Below, piece after piece: positions 56,903 through 64,000 of a DNA stretch of 64,000 nucleotides (positions within the stretch are counted from its first letter, which is position 1; the number at the start of each line of letters is the position of its first letter). The DNA comes from a virus: IMG/VR virus record IMGVR_UViG_3300032296_003307, positions 186,001-250,000 of that record. The stretch is one strand, 5' to 3'. The position numbers and the translations under genes are program-made. A model generated the notes under the pieces. That model was not told the origin of the DNA. It saw only the letters and a list, made by a program, of their open reading frames with translations, and ran no database searches.

Positions 56903-57113
56903 TGTTTCTATTTCTGAATTCTTTATGTATTATATCATACATTGTTTCGATGTTGTCCAAATGATGTGTCAATTGAACTATGGTTTCTTTTGTTTGGTCA
57001 AAGTCTTCTCTTAAAAAGTCCATCGCCTTTATTAAGTCAGAGTTTGGTCTATCGTTAACTTCTTTGACAATTGTTGTCAATTCTTCCACTGTTATTTTTC
57101 CTAAGTCAATCAT
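56895..57113 (-). CDS. Small coiled-coil protein in tail operon
   Basis: 72 residues, helical (EELTTIVKEVNDRPNSDLIK ... HHLDNIETMYDIIHKEF). Overlaps genes on both sides by 4-8 nt, so it is translationally coupled. Possibly a small baseplate linker. Confidence 0.6.
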   Translation of the reverse strand: MIDLGKITVEELTTIVKEVNDRPNSDLIKAMDFLREDFDQTKETIVQLTHHLDNIETMYDIIHKEFRNRNNA

Positions 57114-59035
57114 AATATTATTCCTGATTTTGTTACAAACCCAACTTGGCTTATCAAACCTATATCTGCCGCGGTTATTAATTGTTTTGTTACTGAATTG
57201 GCATCTCTTTCCGCTTCAACGCCGGTGATTTCTGCTAATTTAGCCAAAAGACCAATATTTGGAGAACCATCGGGCATCGGTCCAGTTGGTATTCCAATTT
57301 TTTGATATTCTTCTAAAACATTCAAAAACGCTCTTGTGTTATCAAAACCTCCTCTGGCATCCGCCAACGCTAGAAGTGGTGCAGGTACGTTTATCAGACC
57401 TTGCCTTAGAGCAAGTCGTATTGCGTTTAGTATACTATCAATTAAATTTTTACACTTTCTATAATCACTAATAACGCCAGCAACAAGAACCCCCGCATCT
57501 ATAATCTGTAGTAATTGTAATATAACTTTTACTTTTTTGTTTTTTTTATTTTTTAAAATGTCTTTTGCAATGACTCTTAAAAGGTCCTTAATGTCTTTTA
57601 TTATTAAATCGTATAAAATTTTCACAAATAATGCACCCAATTTAGAAACGACATTTATAACAAGTGTTTTGAATTTTTTAGAAAAATCAACTAACCCTGT
57701 TATAGTGTCGACTACTGATTGTTGTAACGATTTTAACATAATCATCATAGGTAATAACACCTTGGGTGATAACATTGCCTTAAATATTGATATCGCAACT
57801 TCTTTAATAAATTTTGTATTGATAGATATTTTTAATGTCTCTTGCTTGGGCCAACCGGGACTATCTCCTATATTATCAAACACTTTATTAACTAATTCGT
57901 CTAACTTTCCTGGTGCCGCTTGGTCATCTAATAGTGTTAAATTTTTATAGATACCTTGTGTGTTTACCGGTAAATTTACAACGTCGCAGTCTTGAAACTG
58001 TATTACACCTAATTTTACATCGTTTATTGTTGCGTCTATGTCACGTAAATCTATATCAGTCATTTCAAAAAACTGCTCATCAACACCATCTAATTCAGGT
58101 ACTTTTGACGTTCCTGCAACGTCTATTTCTTTTCTATCATCAAAACATAATCCTAACACTCTTTGAAGAATTAAACTGAATTTTTTTTCTTCTTGTATTT
58201 TTTCAGAAGGGGCGTCCGAAACTATATAATCAAAATTTAATAGATTATTCAGAATAGATGTCCAAAGAGCTCTCATATCTAATATTTTAATTGTTTGAAA
58301 ATAGTCATTTATAAAATCACTAATTAAATTTTCGGAACCAATTCTGTCCTTTAAAGTGACTCTATAACTTTCAATTGAGTCTATGTATTGAATATCAAAT
58401 AACTCTCTACCTGTAAATCCATAATATATTTGTCCGTTGGTTACGGAGTATTCTTGTCCGGTCATGATTAACTCAAACAATTCACGATTCATCGCAAACG
58501 GTGTTTGTTGTACCACAATAGGATAAGTTTCGTAATGTAATGCGCCCACTTTAGAATCAGGAGCGTCGTATAACGCTCCGAAAAGGTCAATAGATTTAAT
58601 TGGTATATCTAAGACTTGTGAGTTGTATTTTTGTTGTTGGTCACACCCTAATAATTTTTTTAATTCTTGTAGAAATATTGTTTCCGCCTGTCCTTGGACC
58701 CTATTAACAGCCTCTACGTATTTATTTCTCAAAAAATTAGTGGTCTCACCCATGGTTTTTCCACTTACGTTGCCAGGTGCGCCTTGTAATTTCAATAAGT
58801 CAAAAAGTCTGTCTGATTGGGTTTTGACATCCCTCTCAAATCTTTTTTTTCCTGTCGCTTTTTGTAATTGGTCTATTTGAGTAACTAACTTTGTTTTAGA
58901 TTCTTGAAACTCTTTTTGTTTTCCGTTAGCATCTTCAATAGCCTCTTTATACGCAACTTTAACCTCCTTATAGGTTTTTGATGCAACTACTTTGGATTCT
59001 ACTTCACCATATGTTTCTTTTAAATCTATTGGCAT
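57110..59035 (-). CDS. Large tail/baseplate protein
   Basis: 641 residues. N-terminal coiled coil (residues 20-75), mixed middle, C-terminal helical and hydrophobic segment (FVKILYDLIIKDIKDLLRVI). Second gene of the tail operon. Wedge- or tape-like role possible; no domain recognised. Confidence 0.6.
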   Translation of the reverse strand: MPIDLKETYGEVESKVVASKTYKEVKVAYKEAIEDANGKQKEFQESKTKLVTQIDQLQKATGKKRFERDVKTQSDRLFDLLKLQGAPGNVSGKTMGETTNFLRNKYVEAVNRVQGQAETIFLQELKKLLGCDQQQKYNSQVLDIPIKSIDLFGALYDAPDSKVGALHYETYPIVVQQTPFAMNRELFELIMTGQEYSVTNGQIYYGFTGRELFDIQYIDSIESYRVTLKDRIGSENLISDFINDYFQTIKILDMRALWTSILNNLLNFDYIVSDAPSEKIQEEKKFSLILQRVLGLCFDDRKEIDVAGTSKVPELDGVDEQFFEMTDIDLRDIDATINDVKLGVIQFQDCDVVNLPVNTQGIYKNLTLLDDQAAPGKLDELVNKVFDNIGDSPGWPKQETLKISINTKFIKEVAISIFKAMLSPKVLLPMMIMLKSLQQSVVDTITGLVDFSKKFKTLVINVVSKLGALFVKILYDLIIKDIKDLLRVIAKDILKNKKNKKVKVILQLLQIIDAGVLVAGVISDYRKCKNLIDSILNAIRLALRQGLINVPAPLLALADARGGFDNTRAFLNVLEEYQKIGIPTGPMPDGSPNIGLLAKLAEITGVEAERDANSVTKQLITAADIGLISQVGFVTKSGIIL

Positions 59036-59036
59036 A

Positions 59037-59399
59037 TTATTTCATTTTAAAAGAGGTGTTTATGTCATCCAAATCTTTTTGAAGTAATGTTTTGAGCATT
59101 TCTTCATCGGAATCAGTTAACATTAACGATTCTTCTTGTTTTGATTTCTCCCAAATTGATGTTTGTAATTTAGCTAAAGTTAATTTTTTTTCTACAACTT
59201 CATTTATTATTTTTTGTTGTTTTTCTAAAACAGGACCAATAAGAGTCATATCTTCAGGTTCCTTTAGAAATGCTAACATTTTATTTTGAACTCTTAATGC
59301 GGTTGTTCTTTGTTCAACAAGTTCATTATATACTTCTTGAAGTAATGACAATATTGAGTCCTTTGAGGTATCAATTTCTTTCTTTTTTGGTCTTGGCAT
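59037..59399 (-). CDS. Coiled-coil protein, first gene of tail operon
   Basis: 120 residues, helical (SILSLLQEVYNELVEQRTTA ... KLTLAKLQTSIWEKSKQEE). GTATTTATAGAT precedes the ATG on the minus strand. Followed 1 nt later by the large tail gene. Confidence 0.6.
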   Translation of the reverse strand: MPRPKKKEIDTSKDSILSLLQEVYNELVEQRTTALRVQNKMLAFLKEPEDMTLIGPVLEKQQKIINEVVEKKLTLAKLQTSIWEKSKQEESLMLTDSDEEMLKTLLQKDLDDINTSFKMK

Positions 59400-59425
59400 A
59401 TCTATAAATACTTTTCCTACGATTT

Positions 59426-60169
59426 TTAATCTAACATACCATTTAAAACAAAGTAGTACATTTTTTTGAACTTTTTAATTGAGCCTCTTATTTCTTTGGT
59501 TGATAAGTTAGTCATTTCTCTTAAAGACAACAATATAACATTTTTATTAAACTTGTTATTCTCATTCCCTAAAAATATTTCTTTGTAATTCTCAAAAAGG
59601 TCTTGAAGTGCAAATCCTAATTTTTTTTCATTTTCAGTCAATTCATTTTGGTCCATCATTCTTTTTAATTCGTCTACAAATTTACCTATTACGTCTTGAG
59701 CATCAACAATTTCATACTCCAAATAATAAACCATGTCAGGTCTATTTTCTAAATTTGTTGATATGTCTTCATACGATACTTTACGATTAGTTTCTTTTTG
59801 GTCCTTAATGATTTGACCCATTAAATAATTCTTGCAAATTGTACCAAAATATGAATAAGCCTTCTTTTCTTTAGAAGGCTTAAACTTATCAATTTTGGTC
59901 ATTAAAAAAGAGTGAGTATCCGTATGAATTTCCTTAAAGTCCATGTCTTTACGATATAACTTGTATCTTCTTATTATTGAAGATATCATTTTATCTAATG
60001 GACCTCTTAGGTATTGATTGTAAATCTCGTTCTTTTCGTTAAATGTTGTTGCGGTTAGATACATTCTAACCGCCATTTCTTCTTCTACATCAAAGTAGTT
60101 TTCTTTTGTGGCTTTACGCCCCCTTTTTCTCGAAAGAACTGTCGTTGTAGTCGTTTCATACGTGGACAT
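59426..60169 (-). CDS. Sigma-70-family factor, probable late sigma (gp55-like)
   Basis: 247 residues. YLRGPLDKMISSIIRRYKLYR, DTHSFLMTKIDKFKPSKEKKAYSYFGTICKNYLMGQIIKDQKE is sigma region 2 (core binding and -10 recognition). The C-terminal LSLREMTNLSTKEIRGSIKKFKKM may be a degenerate region 4. Size and phage context match T4 gp55, which reads late promoters. It is the best candidate to read the TATTTAT(W) boxes. Confidence 0.8.
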   Translation of the reverse strand: MSTYETTTTTVLSRKRGRKATKENYFDVEEEMAVRMYLTATTFNEKNEIYNQYLRGPLDKMISSIIRRYKLYRKDMDFKEIHTDTHSFLMTKIDKFKPSKEKKAYSYFGTICKNYLMGQIIKDQKETNRKVSYEDISTNLENRPDMVYYLEYEIVDAQDVIGKFVDELKRMMDQNELTENEKKLGFALQDLFENYKEIFLGNENNKFNKNVILLSLREMTNLSTKEIRGSIKKFKKMYYFVLNGMLD

Positions 60170-60171
60170 TA

Positions 60172-60972
60172 TTATACTTGAGGTTCATATTTTATGCCTC
60201 TATCGTCTGTAAAATAAAATTCTTTCTTAGATGTTTCAATCCAAAATTTAACTTCATTTTCAGTCATGGGTTGAGTTCCGTTTTTGTAGTTCCAAAAAAT
60301 ACTACCCTCTCTCATGTTCAAGTGTTTGTACCCAAACTTAGGTATTGTCATAATACGTAAAGAATGATATGTCATTCTCAAGAAGAATTCATATCCAAAA
60401 GTCAATTTTACACTAGGCTTTAGTTTTCCGAATTCGACAAATTTATTTTTTTTCATAACCGCACCTGAGATTTGAAAGTTTTGATAACTTTGTAAAATAT
60501 CATTAGACAATATCCCTATTTCCTGTGCAAAATTAGCCGCAAATGTGGCTTCATTTGTAAAACCAGCAAAAGTACCTTTTGTATCTACGTCAATTACGAT
60601 AGGTAAAAAAATGTCAGTTTGTTCGTAGAAATTGTAATATTTTTCTACATTGTCCAACCAAATTGGTGATAATTCGTCATCAAATTCTAAAATAGTAAAC
60701 CACTCTGAGTTGCAATTTTCGACACCAAAATTAACTTGAGAACAAAAATTAGGTTCATCAGAATACTCTAATAGGTTTACCGTTAAACCTGAATAATCAA
60801 ATGATTTTAATTTTTCAATTAATGGTTCTTCTTTAGTATGTACAATTACTAACTCTTTAGGTTGTTTTCTTTGTTGTAAAACCGAGTTAACACAACTTTG
60901 TAAATAATCATCAAAACCTTTGGTTAATGCGGATTTTATGGGTAGTATAACTGAAATATCTATATTTTTCAT
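60172..60972 (-). CDS. Glycosyltransferase, GT-A (family 2-like)
   Basis: 266 residues. ISVILPIKSALTKGFDDYLQSCVNSVLQQRKQPKELVIV is the family 2 N-terminus; EFDDELSP gives the DxD-type metal site. Probably moves a sugar from a nucleotide sugar to a virion protein or DNA base. It starts 4 nt after the GT-B gene's stop, and the sigma gene starts 2 nt after its own stop. Confidence 0.8.
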   Translation of the reverse strand: MKNIDISVILPIKSALTKGFDDYLQSCVNSVLQQRKQPKELVIVHTKEEPLIEKLKSFDYSGLTVNLLEYSDEPNFCSQVNFGVENCNSEWFTILEFDDELSPIWLDNVEKYYNFYEQTDIFLPIVIDVDTKGTFAGFTNEATFAANFAQEIGILSNDILQSYQNFQISGAVMKKNKFVEFGKLKPSVKLTFGYEFFLRMTYHSLRIMTIPKFGYKHLNMREGSIFWNYKNGTQPMTENEVKFWIETSKKEFYFTDDRGIKYEPQV

Positions 60973-60976
60973 AATC

Positions 60977-62035
60977 TTAGTTTGTTTCTTTAATTCTGTT
61001 TAATTGTTCTTGGAAATTATTAAGTCTTGCGTCAAAAATATTCATAAAACAATCTAATACTTTTTCCTCAAAAACATTTTTATCCGAAAATTTATTTGCG
61101 GTTTCTTTTCCGTCTTGAATTAGTTTCGGTGAAATATTATCCTCCAACCAATTTAGGGTAAAATCTGCAATTACGTCTGTAAAATTTATTGGGTTGTCTA
61201 TCCACACTCCATTCTCTTCGGTCATCCAGTCATGTTTCAAATAAGGTATTTTACCAATTACAGGAACTCCAACTTTCATACTTTCCAAAGGAAATGAGCC
61301 CCAAGTACTTGTTGGGTCAATCCAAACAGACAAGAATGATTCTTTGATAGAAGTGGCGAAATCTTGTTCAGATAAACCTCTTAAATCTCTAAAAGTAATC
61401 CATCTATACTGAGGAAATTTTAAATAAAACTCTTTAATCAAGTTTATTGCATCTCTTTGGTCTCTTGAGTGTACACCAATTATTGGTTTTGCGGGAACCA
61501 CCTGCTCTTCAAATTTATCTGAAATCAAAGGTTCAATAATGTCGTAAGAAACATTTCTCATTACCTTAGATATTTGTGACTTAGCACTTTCACTTGTGGT
61601 AATACATTTTAAGAAACCAAAATCAGGCCAAGTGGCACCTGGTTGTAATGTTTCTAAAACATGGTCGTAAGCCTGAGCAATCACTATTTTACCACAAGGT
61701 AGGTTTTTTACCTGTTCCATTACGAAACCAAATATTTCGGGTAGAACTAACAAATCTTCAGGTGCCACTGACAAATTACCCCCCTCAATTGGTTGATGAG
61801 GTAAGTCATCATATTTAGCGTCTAACCAAGAAGACACAGGTGTGTAGTCAGGTTTTTCAGTCAACATTATTGCGTTGTAACCGTTGTTTTTTAATGTAAG
61901 TGCAAAATCATAAATGTATCTTATTGATGCCTTTGCGTTACCTTTTGTTTCTTGAACGAAGAAATAAATCCTTGCGTTTTTATTTACGATTTGTTCAATT
62001 GATTTTTCTAACTTTAAAACTAATTCGTTTTCCAT
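60977..62035 (-). CDS. Glycosyltransferase, GT-B type
   Basis: 352 residues. N-domain YFFVQETKGNAKASIRYIYDFALTLKNNGYNAIML; C-domain VWIDPTSTWGSFPLESMKVGVPVIGKIPYL carries the donor-binding E (family 4-like PLEAMA pattern). Works with the GT-A enzyme and the nearby GDP-mannose dehydratase in one sugar pathway (inferred). Confidence 0.8.
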   Translation of the reverse strand: MENELVLKLEKSIEQIVNKNARIYFFVQETKGNAKASIRYIYDFALTLKNNGYNAIMLTEKPDYTPVSSWLDAKYDDLPHQPIEGGNLSVAPEDLLVLPEIFGFVMEQVKNLPCGKIVIAQAYDHVLETLQPGATWPDFGFLKCITTSESAKSQISKVMRNVSYDIIEPLISDKFEEQVVPAKPIIGVHSRDQRDAINLIKEFYLKFPQYRWITFRDLRGLSEQDFATSIKESFLSVWIDPTSTWGSFPLESMKVGVPVIGKIPYLKHDWMTEENGVWIDNPINFTDVIADFTLNWLEDNISPKLIQDGKETANKFSDKNVFEEKVLDCFMNIFDARLNNFQEQLNRIKETN

Positions 62036-62036
62036 A

Positions 62037-62309
62037 TTATAAACTTTGTATCATTTTGTGTTTAAGAAGTGTGTTCCAAGCAATTCTGAATGGGATTGTT
62101 AAGTTATTAGATGCTCTTGACCCCAACATTTCGTCCGTCTCTTCTTGTTCTGTAAGAACAATCTCCATCATCATTTTTACCAATTCATATCTTACGATGG
62201 AAATACTTTGTTCTGTTTCACCTGTTGTAGGCTCTTTCGATTCAATATTCAAATACTCGTTGATATTGTTTAAATCGAAATAATAATTTTCACCCATTAA
62301 CTGTATCAT
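62037..62309 (-). CDS. Small acidic protein, unknown
   Basis: 90 residues, helical, acidic first half (NEYLNIESKEPTTGETEQ). Overlaps the HAD-like gene by 20 nt. No family recognised. Confidence 0.55.
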   Translation of the reverse strand: MIQLMGENYYFDLNNINEYLNIESKEPTTGETEQSISIVRYELVKMMMEIVLTEQEETDEMLGSRASNNLTIPFRIAWNTLLKHKMIQSL

Positions 62310-62895
62310 GTTCTGTTATTTTTTCTAAAATAATATCTAATTCCTTAAAATTAGAAATAGTAAATTCGGTATCAATGTCTTTATTATAGACCATATCATA
62401 TTTAATCATGGTTTTCCCATGATTATTTTGTAATAAATTTGGATTTGTAGTTACAATAACATCCATTTCAGACCAAACTTCATTTTCATTAAATTTGTTT
62501 ATGAATATTATTTTATCACACTGACACGCAAATTTTGAGATAAAAAATAATGTTGCGGGTTTCGCTTTACCGATGTCATCTGAAAACAAAATGAATCTAT
62601 GTTTTTCTTTGTATTTTTGATAGATTTCGTCATAATCATAAAAAGTTGACATTTCAGTCGATGGGGCGTGACCAAATATCTGCATTACAAATTCTTCATA
62701 TAAAAAACTATAAAATTCTTCGTCGTCTTTGAAGTTGAAATGATTACCGAATTCAAATGATGTTACAGGTAAATTCATCTCATAAACAAACTCAGGTTCT
62801 TCACCCATTTCATCAATTAAGTATTTTTGATAAACTTGTTCTATTTTGGCAACAACGTCCCTTAGAACCCCATTTATTTCTATTGCGATGTTCAT
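62290..62895 (-). CDS. HAD-like protein with altered motif I
   Basis: 201 residues. IAIEINGVLRD occupies the place of the HAD DxDGVL motif but has Glu-x-Asn instead of Asp-x-Asp. FILFSDDIGKAKPATLFF and later MDVIVTTNP keep the fold. Probably catalytically weak or dead. Coupled to PhoH by ATGA. Confidence 0.6.
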   Translation of the reverse strand: MNIAIEINGVLRDVVAKIEQVYQKYLIDEMGEEPEFVYEMNLPVTSFEFGNHFNFKDDEEFYSFLYEEFVMQIFGHAPSTEMSTFYDYDEIYQKYKEKHRFILFSDDIGKAKPATLFFISKFACQCDKIIFINKFNENEVWSEMDVIVTTNPNLLQNNHGKTMIKYDMVYNKDIDTEFTISNFKELDIILEKITEHDTVNG

Positions 62896-63617
62896 TCTTC
62901 GTATCTTTTAAGAATTTTAGTTATAAGAGGATTTCTTACAATATCTTTTTCATTAAATTCAAAGACACCTATATCATCCATATCTTTAAATTTATTTATT
63001 GCATCCCATAAACCTGATTGAGTTTTATCTTTGTACCTATCCGTCTGTTCCAAATCTCCTGAAATAAAAAATTTACTATTAAAACCAATCCTTGTTAACA
63101 ATAATTTCATTTGATTAGGTGTACTATTCTGACCTTCTTCAAAAATCAAAATTGTGTTATCTATGTTCCAACCTCTTATGTATGCCAACGCTTGAACTTC
63201 TATAAAATCAGATTGTATTAATCTTTCTCGTGTTTCTTTACCTATTAATTTATTTAAAAGATAATACGAGGGACTGATGTATGGGTCTAATTTTTCTTCT
63301 AACGAACCGGGTAACGAACCTAACTTTTCTTCCGCTTCAACCGCAGGTCGTACAATCATTAATTTTTCATAAGGACTGTTTGGGTCTGATAATAAATCTA
63401 CAGCGGCTTTCATGGCTATGTATGATTTTCCTACACCGGCGGGACCAGAACAAATAGTGATTTGATTCTTTCTAAGAATATCATAATAAATTTTTTGATT
63501 TTCTGTTAAGAATTTTTCTTTTGTTTGTTTTTTTAGAATTGTGACTAAAAGTTCTTTTTTATTTTTTTGTGATAATTCTTGTACAATCGGAGTTGTTACT
63601 TTTTTCTTTTTTTCCAT
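62892..63617 (-). CDS. PhoH-like ATPase
   Basis: 241 residues. CSGPAGVGKSYIAMKAA (Walker A), MIVRPAVEAEEKLGSLPG, TILIFEEGQN (Walker B, with E in place of D) and FISGDLEQTD are the PhoH/RhlB-like signatures. PhoH is common in large phages; it is an RNA-linked ATPase or helicase of uncertain role. Confidence 0.9.
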   Translation of the reverse strand: MEKKKKVTTPIVQELSQKNKKELLVTILKKQTKEKFLTENQKIYYDILRKNQITICSGPAGVGKSYIAMKAAVDLLSDPNSPYEKLMIVRPAVEAEEKLGSLPGSLEEKLDPYISPSYYLLNKLIGKETRERLIQSDFIEVQALAYIRGWNIDNTILIFEEGQNSTPNQMKLLLTRIGFNSKFFISGDLEQTDRYKDKTQSGLWDAINKFKDMDDIGVFEFNEKDIVRNPLITKILKRYEE

Positions 63618-63618
63618 T

Positions 63619-64000
63619 TTAGTTAGTTATTATTTTATTTTGATTTTGATTATAAAATTCAAACCAATAATCAATCATTTCATTCAACATCGTTTCAAAG
63701 TTGTACTTGGGTTCCCACCCTGTATGGTTTTTTAATTTTTCAGGACTACCTTTTAAATTGTTTAGTTCTTCCGGTCTTAAAAATTTTTCATCAATTACTA
63801 CATAATCTTGATAAGATAAATTAAGTCTGTGGAACACGTATTCGCACAAATCTCGAACGGTATGTGAAACGCCCGTTGCACAAACATAATCGTCAGGAGA
63901 TTCTAATTGTAGTATCATCCACATCGCTTCAACATAATCTTTAGCGTGACCCCAATCACGACTGGCATCTAAATTACCTAACGCTAATTTATTTGACAAT
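63619..64000 (-). CDS. gmd: GDP-mannose 4,6-dehydratase, C-terminal part (runs off the window)
   Basis: About 126 residues visible; the frame is open to the window edge, so the N-terminal NAD-binding domain lies outside. LALGNLDASRDWGHAKDYVEAMWMILQ and FLRPEELNNLKGSPEKLKNHTGWEP are diagnostic of GMD. Makes GDP-4-keto-6-deoxymannose, precursor of fucose/rhamnose-type sugars for the adjacent glycosyltransferases. Confidence 0.85.
   Translation of the reverse strand, partial: LSNKLALGNLDASRDWGHAKDYVEAMWMILQLESPDDYVCATGVSHTVRDLCEYVFHRLNLSYQDYVVIDEKFLRPEELNNLKGSPEKLKNHTGWEPKYNFETMLNEMIDYWFEFYNQNQNKIITN

Noticed and set aside
1-64000. Recoded stop codon
   Set aside because: TAA, TAG (for example 6045, 23812) and TGA (for example 7196, 39459, 46582) all end plausible genes, so the standard code fits.

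Overview
The window is part of the genome of a large tailed phage with a T4-like (myovirus) head module. The host is probably in the Bacteroidota. Reasons: many genes sit behind the Flavobacteria/Bacteroides-type -7 box TAnnTTTG, the DNA is AT-rich with few Shine-Dalgarno sites, and there are families typical of phages of this phylum (a DUF4494-like protein, a bS21 homologue, DUF6915- and DUF5872-like proteins). TAA, TAG and TGA are all used as ordinary stops, so the genetic code is standard. Both window ends cut genes.

Layout. 1-5.4 kb: a truncated leftward gene, then rightward virion-type genes that include a probable -1 frameshift pair. 5.4-13.3 kb: small genes, two zincin-like proteins, an HNH nuclease, a HAD phosphatase and YceI. 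13.3-14.8, 16.5-18.4 and 22.1-24.05 kb, plus 26.23-26.38 kb: tRNA arrays. About 30 canonical tRNAs are mixed with at least a dozen other structured RNA elements, including a ~530-nt ornate RNA that ends in a terminator. Two arrays follow a short ORF with mutually exclusive hairpins (attenuator architecture) and a boxA-like GTTCTTTGACATATTGG. 14.8-15.9 kb: leftward envelope/lysis-type genes. 18.4-28.4 kb: mixed small genes, a GH19 lysozyme, an SGNH hydrolase and an M23-like protein. 28.4-28.8 kb: a phage tmRNA on the minus strand. 28.9-37 kb: a second TKWC protein, an M20-type peptidase, a PG-binding protein, a ClpC-like ATPase and a UVR-motif protein. 37-52 kb: the head module in T4 order (large terminase, portal, prohead protease, scaffold, major capsid protein), with bS21 on the opposite strand. 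52-59.4 kb: a leftward tail/baseplate operon. 59.4-64 kb: a gp55-like late sigma factor, two glycosyltransferases, a HAD-like protein, PhoH and a truncated GDP-mannose 4,6-dehydratase.

How it fits together. Two promoter-like boxes recur: TAnnTTTG for early/middle genes and TATTTAT(A/T) for virion-type genes. In most cases the box ends exactly 4 nt before the ATG, which implies leaderless mRNAs. The gp55-like sigma is the natural reader of the second box. Many genes behind that box encode proteins with a short amphipathic terminus holding an (L/I)xE site like the one at the predicted capsid-protein cleavage point. This suggests a large set of head-packaged proteins, possibly injected, that are trimmed by the gp21-like protease. 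The phage also carries translation parts: tRNAs, an initiator tRNA, tmRNA and bS21.
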